A stretch of 64,000 nt of DNA, taken from Gonocerus acuteangulatus. Its lineage: Eukaryota > Arthropoda > Insecta > Hemiptera > Coreidae. The notes beneath the pieces were generated by a model. The model saw only the letters and a list, made by a program, of their open reading frames with translations. It was not told the origin of the DNA and did not search any database. Each line of letters opens with the position of its first letter. The first letter of the stretch is position 1. The stretch covers positions 122,601,118-122,665,117 of the forward strand of contig OX328123.1 in assembly GCA_946811695.1 (NCBI GenBank), given 5' to 3'. Position numbers and translations under genes: made by a program. This document shows positions 48,148 to 57,012 of the stretch, piece after piece.

Positions 48148-49596
48148 AAAAGTCCGATTCGCAGGAACTGCGTCATCTTAGCGCGGTTCCGTTCTTATCT
48201 TTAGTGTTTATGAAGGCATAAAATAGAAACAGTTATTACTTTGTTTATATCAATAGCGAAACACCTATCCAAATGAAATCTCAAACAAACCAGTCTTGAA
48301 AGGTCTTGATTTACAATCTTACCTGTATGGGTCAGCTATCCCATAAGTCGGTCAGAAAGGCCTCCACTCAGAGGCATTTGGAAAGCCTTGGGATCTCTCT
48401 CTTTGAACGCTACATTTTTAACAATAAATTGATCTTCTAATTTTACTTAATCTGTTTTATTGTCAAATACATTATCGGACTATAAGCAATTTAAAAATAA
48501 CAAGGAATAAAACAGAAAAAAAGAACAGTTCGAATAAACGAAATCAATTAATTTAAAGCTTTAAGAACTTTTTTCTCCGATTGACATCGCCTAATTAAAA
48601 CTTTCTTCAGAACCTTTTTTGTAGAGCATTTAGTAAGCTTCCGAATGGTAATCTTCCGCTTTCGAGATACTAACGAAATTATACAAAATTACCAAAACTT
48701 TTTCTGTCTGTTAATAAAATATTTTATTCTAACCCTTCCTTTACTCTAAACGTAACAAAAATTTCAGCATATTAGTGTTGATGAAACTCGAACATGCAGA
48801 AAATGTTTCAACTGTATCCCATAATTCTAAGTGAAAAGCTATATATCTTGGAAATCCATATCTCTAACATTAAATTGTTTTTCTTATTTTTCTTAACCTG
48901 TTTTATTTTCAAATACATTATCCAACAATAAGCAATTAAAAAATAACAAGGAATAAAAAACAGACAAAAAGAACAGTTCGAATAAGCGAAATCAATTACT
49001 TTAAAGTTTTAAGCTCTTATTTCTCCGATTGACATCGCCTAATCAAAACATTCATTAGAACCTTTTTTTAGAGCATTTAATATGCTTTCTTATGGTATTC
49101 TTTCGTTTACCAAGATTCTCAACCTTTTTCGAAATATTAAGGAATGTATACAAAGTTACCAAAACTTTTTATGTCTGTTAATAAAATATTTTATTCTAAC
49201 CCTTCCTAAACTCCAAACGTAACAAAAATTTCAACATATTAGTTTTAATGAAAGTAGAACATGCAGAAAATGATTCAACTGAATCCCATGATTCTAAGTA
49301 CCCAAACCAAAAACGGTATTCGAAAACTATTTTTCCGATTTTCTCGAAAACGGTTATAGCTATCGCCTTGAAAATGGCTTCATTCGTTTTCCTAGCCCAA
49401 GAAGAGTACTTACAAGCTTATGAAGTCAAAAACGTAAGCGTTACAATTGTTTTTGCGCGAATTTCGCCCCAAACGCCATCTTCCAGTGGGCGGATTCTGC
49501 TGGTTAACGAACTTGACCTTTCAAATTGGACGACGGATTTTTGTACCAAATTTCATCACAATCGGACCATTAGGGAAGCCAGAAATGAGCGAACAG

Positions 49597-49667
<71 letters not shown>

Positions 49668-49803
49668 AATTTGAGCCACCGTTATTTTCGGTTTCTAGGT
49701 GTTCTGAAACGCGAAATTTTCTAGTCGGCACTTCCGGATTGTTTCATTGTATCAACAATATAAGCGGGGTTCCTCCCTATGGGGGAGGGAGGAACCACGC
49801 TAA
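48148..49803 (-). mobile_element. Family A element, copy 6, inserted in the LINE
   Basis: Complete by its ends: 5' at 49803 (hairpin, one base changed to ACCACGCTA) and 3' at 48148 (AGTCCGATTCGCAGGAACTG on the plus strand). Near the 5' end are (TA)n at 49602-49664 and the ACCAAATTTCATCACAATCG block. The interior is about 2.5 internal repeats. At 1.66 kb it lacks the 600-bp inner unit of copies 1 and 2. It lies between CAAACAAAA and AAAAGTCC, an A/T-run site compatible with T|T insertion on the minus strand. Confidence 0.65.
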
Positions 49804-50829
49804 AAAGTCCAAATTTTCCGAATTCATTATGCTATTTGCGGGACGTTTTCAGGGGGTTAGCCCCTATTTCAATTCCTATGTAAAGCTGCTCTTATTTATT
49901 TATTCTTGACTACCCGCGAAAAAGGCGACTCGCCCAATATAAAAATTAAACATATCTAGAAATACAAAATTGAAATTACAACATTACATATCTATATATA
50001 TAAAAATCACGTGTCTGTTTTTCTGTTTTTCTGTTTGTTTGTTCCTTATACAAATCCACATCGTTTGACTGATATTGACCAAACTTCGCACATAGATACG
50101 TCTTGATCCGGGAAATCTCGTAGTCTAGCTCAAAATCTTCTAGGATTCACAGTTCGGGAGTTACGCCTTCGAAAATGTCATTTATGAAGGAGTAAATTCT
50201 CCGAAATAGCCATTTTCTTCCAGTGTTGCAACTTCTTCAAAGAAGAAAGGCAATACAAAACTTTTTTTTTTTTTTGGGCGAAAAGTTTTTCTTTTGCAAA
50301 ATAACTGATTACTTTTATTTTGTTTATATTGTTTGTTTATCTAAATGGTAGGTTTATATTCTCAGAGTTTGGACAAGATCTGATTTTAAGATCAATTTTC
50401 TTAATATCAGATCAATTTTCTTCATATCAAATCTATTTTGATTTGATTGCCTAGGGCAACACTGCTCTAACCAGAAAATGGAGTAATATCGTATAAGTAA
50501 GTATATCATAAAAATGTTCTGTGTTTATCTAATCATAATTTGGACTAATATCATATAAGTAAGTATTCATGTTTCTATTCAAAACTTCAATATTTTCAAT
50601 ACTTTTATTAAGAGGCGCTTTTATATTATTTCTATAGTAGAGAAGGAAGGTTGCAATGTCGGTTATAGTATTCGGTATCTCTCACTCGCTTTTCTGTTTA
50701 ATGAATAAATGAATATGTACTGGTATTTGATGGAGAGGGTTTTAGTATGTGGAAAAACACTTAACTTTTTTATTGATACTGATGAAGTGTGTAAATAACA
50801 ATAAGAACAAGGCTAAAAGTATTTTGGAA

Positions 50830-51511
50830 TTGTTTACACTGATGTGGACCTTTTTTTAACTATGAGTCTCAAAGGTGAAAAATATTTTGTTTCATTTATA
50901 GATGATTATAGTAAGATTGCTCTCATGTTAATTTCTTCATAATTGTTCAGTATTGTTTATTGTTATTTAAGTGTTTAGTGATGAATTCCCTTTGTCACGG
51001 TCTCACTCAAATAAATAGTAAGATTGCTAGGATTTAAACTATTAAACCTAAAACAGAAGTTTTTCATTCCTTTGTTCAATAAGTAAATGAGGTTGAAAAC
51101 TTAGGAAATAAGAGAATTGGTATTGTGAGATATGACATTGGTAAGGAATATTTAAATAGTAAGAATTATGACTACCAAAAAAAAAAAAAGGGTATCATAA
51201 TTAATCCCTGTCCCTCATATGTTCATGAATTAAATGGTGTGATTTACTAGAACAATTATGAATATATCTCATTGTTTACTGGCAGAAGCTATTGTAGAAA
51301 AAAATGTTGGCCAGAAATGGTCTGTGCAGCAACTTATTTGAAAAATCTCTCTTTAGCTAACACCATTGACAATAAAATACCCTATGAAAACTGTTTTGGA
51401 AAGAAACCAGATGTTTCTAACTTTAATTTATATGGTAGTAAAAATTTTGTTAGGAAACCAGAACAAATAATAACTTCTAAATGGGATTTTGTAAAGGACT
51501 TAAATTTATGA
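50830..51511 (+). pseudogene. Ty1/copia integrase relic
   Basis: Fragmented integrase core. It shows TDVDLF (first catalytic Asp), LKGEKYFVSFIDDYSKIALM, VENLGNKRIGIVRYDIGKEY (second Asp region, TDNGGEY in intact elements), YVHELNGV in place of PQQNGVAE (catalytic Glu lost), then MVCAATYLKNLSLANTIDNK, PYENCFGKKPDVSNFNLYGS and VRKPEQ. Several stops and frame changes divide it. No gag, RT or LTR is evident nearby, so only this part entered or survived in the segment. Confidence 0.75.
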
Positions 51512-51996
51512 ACTTGAAATTAATTCTCTCACATACATATGCAAATATTATTAAAATATTATATTAAATGTTGTTATATTTAACTTATTTTTTTATTCGC
51601 ATATAGATAGATGTACATAATAAATTACATAAATGTTTATAATCATACAAATGAATGTATATAAATGAATTAATTTTCACCACGTTTTGAAACATTATTT
51701 TATTGTTACAAGAGCTGTATGGTTTAGCAACCCTATTAATTTGGGCAGCCTCACTTTAATTTTTTTTTAATAAAGTTATTCTTAATGCATGCTATTTTTT
51801 TTGCAGATAAATTAATGTATTAAAATATTATTTTTATAAGAAGAGGAAGTCACGTGAATTGTGGTGTTCTAATAAATGAATAAGTAATTAAATTTTCCAT
51901 GCAATTTTTTATTAATTTAATATCCATAATAATTGAATCATTATATTCTGACATATGCTTTCTTTTGTCTGAGATAGTAATATCCTCTGACTGTCA

Positions 51997-52740
51997 ACAT
52001 TTAGTCGGAGAGCTGGTAACGCACATTTCATGAAGTGTTTTATGCACCTTGGAATTTTGGTGTATTGCATGTCGTGGATAGGTAAGGCATATAAGTGTAG
52101 CCTGGACATACCTTGGAACACCAGGTACTGCCTATAGGGGAAAGGTGTTAAAAAAATATGTCACTAAAATGGTATTTTATTCAGAAGCCAACAATCTTTA
52201 ATGTATAATTAAGGCAAGTTGCTTTATTTCTAGAACAGCCACAACTGTCCTGTCGAGATGATTGGTGCTCTCACTCACTCTTACGGTTACACACAGTGTA
52301 TTGCAGTCTATCATCGGCTGAATTTATTTTCATGTTTGCTGATTACTAAACCTCACAAAAAGTGTCTGCCCTTTTGTAATTATTTTCAATTATGGTGTTT
52401 AAATAGCAGTGTGAAGAAGAGACTTCATTTAATTTTACAAAAAACCCACTTCGGTTTTTTTTTTTTTTTTTTATATGTATCCCACTTAAAAGTGTCTGCC
52501 TTATATATTATTCATTATAGAATTGCCTTAATTTTACATTGAACACTTATGGCTTCTGAATAAAACACTATTTTTGGCCCATAGTTTGTTACTGATTACC
52601 ATGCGCAGTACCTGGTGTTTCAAGGTATGTCCAGCAACCATATACTTAACTTTTTATCTACACTAGAGACCCACTATACGACAATTTCAAGGCACATAAA
52701 ACACTTGAAAAGTGTGTTACCAGCTCTTGGACTAAATGTT
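51997..52740. repeat. Foldback element with ~220-bp inverted arms
   Basis: Left arm 51997 to about 52215, right arm about 52515-52740. Matching pairs are GAGAGCTGGTAAC/GTTACCAGCTCT, GGACATACCTTGGAACACCA/TGGTGTTTCAAGGTATGTCC and TTTTATTCAGAAGCC/GGCTTCTGAATAAAA. The ~300-bp loop contains AAAAGTGTCTGCC twice. No target duplication was identified and no coding sequence. Confidence 0.7.
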
Positions 52741-53607
52741 TAAATACGGTTGCAATTCTGGTAAAAATATTGTTGCTCGCCAAGTCAATGTCGTTATTGA
52801 AATTCCCAAATACCTTTAATTCATTGTTGTCCATAACTGCAAGAAAAATACCTTAAATTTGTTTTTATTCTTAGAGGCCCCTATTTCCTATGATAGAAGG
52901 ACTATCCTTATAGAAGAGTGCATGAACCATAAAATTTGAAACAGAAGCTTTAATAGAAAGGAAAAAAAAGTGAACAAAAATATGTGAAAGTGTATTTGAA
53001 ACAACAAACTATGTTTTTAAAACTTTCCTTTTGGCATACATAACATAAACCCTGCACGACTTACCTACTTTTTCATTCATAAAAAAAACTCAGTTACGGA
53101 TTATTACATGAACAGGTAAACAATATAACATATTAATATTATATTTGCGCAAGATTGAGGTTTTAGCTTTAGATGTGAAGCCCTTAAAATAAATAAATAT
53201 TATATTTTAAAAAAAAATCAATGAAAATAAAGAATATAGTTTCAGTTGTAGGTTATGACAACTTATAACTAATCATAACCTTAATTAAATGCCTCATTTG
53301 TATTGCTATTTTTTATGAATATTTATTTATGGACCACATATTTTTTTTTTTCTTTAAAAAAATTAAACACAGGGAGTTTGGTTTGGATTTTCTTTAAAAC
53401 GGTATTGCAATTAAATTATTTGGAATCACTTAATTGTAATACCATTTTAAAAGTAAGGGTACTTTTTAAAAAATAAGGATCAATTTAATTTCCACCCCAC
53501 TTTCTCTAAAAAAAAATGGAAAATAACTTTTTCAGCCGAGCTCTCAATTTATTATCTTATATTCTCATAATTTGGACCAATATAATATAATCATTCATTT
53601 TTTTAAA

Positions 53608-53741
53608 TATATAATATAAAGTAGGCGTACCATGGAAGCTGGGTTACAACTATTTAATATGAAGCATGTGTAGCATGGTAAGCCCGGCTACAGATATTTA
53701 ATATAAAGTAGGTGTAGCATTGCACACCGGGTAACAGCTAG
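53608..53741 (+). repeat. Three ~44-bp tandem units at a Helitron 3' end
   Basis: Units begin AATATAAAGTAGGCGTA, AATATGAAGCATGTGTAG and AATATAAAGTAGGTGTAG. Each ends in a variant of GGGTTACA or GGGTAACAGCTA; only the last has the terminal CTAG. Confidence 0.75.
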
Positions 53742-53784
53742 TACATCATATAATTATTATCCCGCAGTTAATTAATTCATATTT

Positions 53785-53924
<140 letters not shown>

Positions 53925-54129
53925 CTAAATTTATATAAATAACATATTATAAATATAACTTATAAGGAAGAGACGTCAAGCAATAATACACAAGGATTTG
54001 TTTAAGATGTTGGAGTATTGTGTTAACGTATGGACTACCTTCGGTGAGTAAGTCGTCTATGTTGCATTGAGTAAGTTGTGCCTTGCTCTTAGACTCCCTT
54101 ACTCTTGACTCCAAAGTAAGGGAGTCTAA

Positions 54130-55182
54130 GGGTACGTTCATGGTGAGGATGCATTCTGCGATGCTACGATAGCTACTCCGATGAGCGCTGCCCCGATGTA
54201 AAACAAACACATGTATTAAGGTGGGAGTGTTCATAGTGAGGATCCTTACTTCCGATGCTATTCTCGCACCCGCGCAGTGACCGCGGGGAAGAACAAATAT
54301 TTTGTTTTCTCCTCGCAGTGAGGAGGGAAGCCGCGATGTGGGCCTGACTGTGATTGGTTCCTTCAAAAGGGCTCTAGTGCGCAGGTCACTTACCCTCCCT
54401 TAACTTGCGAAGACTACATCCAGTTACTTTTGAAGTATTTATTTAGTTAAGTGATTTATAACAGTTACTCGTACTCGCTGATAAGCTTACTGATTAGCTT
54501 ACAGGTTCTTTGCTGGTTATCTTTTACTACTTGACTCGTTATCTACGGTTTTAATTCATATTAGATAATGGCAAGTAATATTTATTAATAAAAAGGTTAA
54601 TATGATCAAAATCAATTCTCTCAACTATGAAAAAAGTTATTAAGCATTAAAGTTGACTGTTTTGCAGGTTATGAAGGATAACAAACAACGATATTTGTAA
54701 ACAAACATATTTTATTCCTTTTCTCTCTCTCTTTTTTGGATCTTTTACATTTATTAAGCAATACATGATATGCGTTTCCGCTCGCTACGCTACGCTCCAC
54801 TCGCTCAAGAAGATATAAGAAAACTCTAGCCAATCCAACTCGCAATTAATAGAATTATATTAATTTAAGCGACTCTAGTCTATCCAACTCCCTAAAATTA
54901 ACAGGATTCCATTAATTTTTCCGAGTGAGAAACCAATCCCTTTTTCTTTGTCAGGAACATCGCGAATTAATTGTAAAGGCTCATTTTTTCTCACTAACAT
55001 AAGCAGAGCTTTTTCATAAACAAAAGCTAATTCACTGTTGAAGGTTACTTTACTCCCAGCAAGAACCAATGCAATGGTGAGTCAGCATGAACACCCTCCA
55101 TCGATGTAGAATACATCGGGGCAGCGCTCATCGGAGTAGCTATCGTAGCATCGCAGAATGAATCCTCACCATGAACGTACCC
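54130..55182. mobile_element. PIF/Harbinger-like MITE
   Basis: Terminal inverted repeats of about 75 bp start GGGTACGTTCATGGTGAGGA (54130) and continue with CTGCGATGCTACGATAGC and ATGAGCGCTGCCCCGATGTA; the complement ends at 55182. TAA flanks both ends (54127-54129, 55183-55185), the three-base target typical of PIF/Harbinger. A second, diverged terminus-like motif (GTGTTCATAGTGAGGATCC) lies at 54227. No transposase; the interior is mostly family C sequence. Confidence 0.7.
54403..55075 (+). mobile_element. Family C sequence inside the Harbinger-like MITE
   Basis: Starts TTGCGAAGACTACATCCAG, the terminus of the MITE at 22326. It shares ATATTTATTAATAAAAAGGTTAATAT with 22650 and AAAGTTATTAAGCA...GCAGGTTATGA with 16930. 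It also has the inverted words CAATCCAACTCGC (54830) and GAGCGTAGC-type sequence on the minus strand. Its right terminus is missing. Confidence 0.5.
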
Positions 55183-55216
55183 TAAGAGCAAGGCACAACT
55201 TACTCAATGCAACTCA

Positions 55217-55279
55217 ATTCAGCCGAGCCTTGCTCCTAGACTCCAGAGTCTGGAGTCTAGGAGCAAGGCTCGGCTGAAT
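55217..55279. repeat. 63-bp perfect palindrome
   Basis: Arms 55217-55247 and 55249-55279 are exact complements around a single central G. The sequence CCTTGCTCCTAGACTCC resembles CCTTGCTCTTAGACTCC in the 54062 palindrome, only 4 bases upstream of this one once the MITE is removed. The two hairpins are thus related. Confidence 0.85.
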
Positions 55280-55711
55280 AAGAACCTATGCATGGGCATT
55301 GCAAGTGGGGCCAACTCCCTGAAAACGATATGCAAAAAAATGAAATACCTTTAGAAATTTTGGACATTTTTCATTATTCTGAAGATCAATTTCCACCATC
55401 CAGCAATTTCTACAATACAAATATTTTAAATCGTTAAACGAAATACATAAATAAAAATATTCTCCGTAGGTACCTCAAAGAAATTTAGTATTTATGGTAT
55501 TAAAAACTAATAAATATTAAAACTATACATTCATACTTTTCTAACTCCTTATTGAATGACATTAGACGCAATAATTTTTAAATACAAACCCATATATAAT
55601 TATTAAATTTGACAATATGAAACTAAAGAAATTAAAATTTGTTAACATATCTGATTAATAGTATAATTGAATGAATATATAATTCTGATTCTATAATTAA
55701 ATGTGGAGGCC

Positions 55712-55870
55712 CGGTGGCCGTAAGTGTTAAGGCGTGAGCACTTAACACTCCGTGCCAAAGGTCGTGGATTCGATTTCCACTATGGGGGGGGGGGGGTTTC
55801 ACTAGAAAACAGAAAGGCATCAGCCCTATCCTGGCTAGAAAAGGGTGGTAATCTATAGATAACCCGCCCC
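55712..55870 (+). mobile_element. Possible SINE with type II tRNA-like head
   Basis: GGTGGCCGTAAGTGTTAAGG (A-box region) and GTGGATTCGATTTCCAC (B box with paired T arm, about 55762-55779) resemble a tRNA-Leu/Ser head with a long variable arm. A G-run and about 80 bases (GGCATCAGCCCTATCCTGGC...GGGTGGTAATC) follow. No tail or target duplication was recognised, and the acceptor stem does not close well, so it is not a tRNA gene. Confidence 0.45.
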
Positions 55871-55970
55871 AAAATTCGTAGTTGATAATAATTTACGTTA
55901 ATATTTAAATAATAATAATTACATGTCTAGATAATAATTGTTTTTAGCGAATCGCCTTAGTTGCAGATGT

Positions 55971-56555
55971 TCATAAATAAATAAAATAAAGTAGGAATTC
56001 CTCCCATAAAGTTTGAACTTCTTGGGAATATCCCTGGCTATTGCGTTTGCCTGAGATGGTCTTCCGAAATGCCTTGATAAAGTCTATACTAAGCATCGTC
56101 TTAGTCCTATGACCAGTCGCACAATCCTTCACAGGTTTCTTCTTATAATTTGGAGGTTTCGCTTTTCCTTCGAAAATCTGATAAGACATTTTTCCTGGTC
56201 TAGGATTAGACTGCCTCAATGTTATTTCTTCCAGTCGGCTCATTTCAGAAATTCTGCCCACTCCAAAAGTTATTAATTAAGAAGAGATGAAATAATGAGT
56301 CAATGCGTTGGAAGAGAAATTGGATGGAAATTTTTTTTGATGATCCTACAAACAAAGCCCCAAGTTGATTGAATTAAAGTCCGTGAGTGAAATCCCTAAA
56401 TGTGGGTGAGACGACATTGAAAAGGACAGGAGGAGGCATTGGTTGATTGAAGGCGCCTCTTGGAAAGCTCTTAATAAATTGGTTCAGCTTTATTGACGGA
56501 TCTGATGAACTTACCTGCCGCCTCCCGTCCAAACGTGTACTCCAGTTATTGTCAT
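55971..56555 (-). CDS. Candidate two-exon host gene, unidentified 107-residue protein
   Basis: Exon 1 is 56555-56515 (ATG, 41 bases) and ends GGCGGCAG|GTAAGTTC, a near-perfect donor. Exon 2 is 56253-55971, beginning after GTGGGCAG with TCTTCTTAATTAATAAC upstream as possible branch site and tract, and ending in TGA. The 261-bp intron joins two frames exactly (phase 2), giving WTGGG before the junction and RISEMSRLEEITLRQ after it. The protein is basic in the middle (PPNYKKKPVKD) and contains MLSIDFIKAFRKTISGKR and a C-terminal TLWEEFLLYF. No domain is recognised. An in-frame TAA upstream supports this start. It shows no similarity to the surrounding repeats. The hydrophobic last residues may be read-through past an unrecognised end. 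Confidence 0.45.
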
Positions 56556-56574
56556 ATTTATCCAAATAGATTTA

Positions 56575-56920
56575 TTTTAATAATTTCAGTATATTTTCAA
56601 AATGTTTGCTATTGTATCCATCTTTAAATAGCCATCAGTTCATAACATATTGCTGTCTTATATAAATACAAATTTTAGTCAATTTTAACTCCAATCAGAA
56701 TATCAGTTGCAAAAAGAAATGATTATATCATTGTTAATTCGATGTAATTAATTATGATAGCATTTTACTCACTTGCAAGAGCTGTACTTGTTAACGTGTT
56801 TTAATATTTAAGTATTATATAATATACAGGGTAGAGGTGAATCGTTTTAGAAAACAATGTTGAAATTAAACAAAGAGATCTCTATACACATCTATAAAGA
56901 TATTTATATATTATTTGTGT
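56575..56920. other. No recognisable feature
   Basis: AT-rich; could be promoter or upstream DNA of the minus-strand candidate gene. No clear TATA or initiator can be singled out in such AT-rich sequence. Confidence 0.3.
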
Positions 56921-56925
56921 GTATA

Positions 56926-56948
56926 TATATATACATATATATATATAT

Positions 56949-57009
<61 letters not shown>
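56926..57009. repeat. (TA)n microsatellite at the 3' edge of the LINE
   Basis: Takes the place where the LINE RNase H domain should continue on the minus strand. Codons translated through it (alternating Tyr and Ile) are not protein. Confidence 0.95.

Positions 57010-57012
<3 letters not shown>

Larger units (their letters stand above)
49991..53741 (+). mobile_element. Helitron-bounded segment carrying copia and foldback sequence
   Basis: The 5' end TCTATATATATAAAAATCAC at 49991 follows host A. The next bases (GTCTGTTTTTCTG...GTTCCTTATACAAATCC) are typical of Helitron 5' regions. The 3' end is GGGTAACAGCTAG at 53741, followed by host T, preceded by three ~44-bp tandem units. Ends and spacing fit one 3.75-kb element with A|T insertion, but they are not proven to belong together. 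Inside are a copia integrase relic and a 744-bp foldback. TAATTTGGACYAATATMATATAA occurs near 50530 and 53570. No Helitron protein is seen. Confidence 0.5.
54062..55212. repeat. Perfect 42-bp-stem palindrome, right arm split by a MITE
   Basis: Left arm 54062-54103, loop CTTGACTCCAA (54104-54114), right arm 54115-54129 plus 55186-55212. Subtracting the inserted element and one copy of its TAA target, the arms are complementary over all 42 positions (left arm begins TTGCATTGAGTAAG; right arm ends CTTACTCAATGCAA). The empty site would be a 95-base hairpin. No open frame. It could be a foldback transposon or a hairpin-RNA locus. Confidence 0.8.

Noticed and set aside
49248..49724. 158-codon frame in family A copy 6
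   Set aside because: The sequence is shared with several decayed family A copies in which it is broken differently, and it runs into (TA)n. Openness is chance.
55712..55795. tRNA-Leu or tRNA-Ser gene
   Set aside because: The T arm is good, but there is no matching acceptor stem and a long G run sits where the 3' stem should be. Treated as a possible SINE head.
56926..57009. Tyr-Ile repeats as the C-terminus of the LINE ORF2
   Set aside because: This is translation through a (TA)n tract; true homology ends at about 57030.
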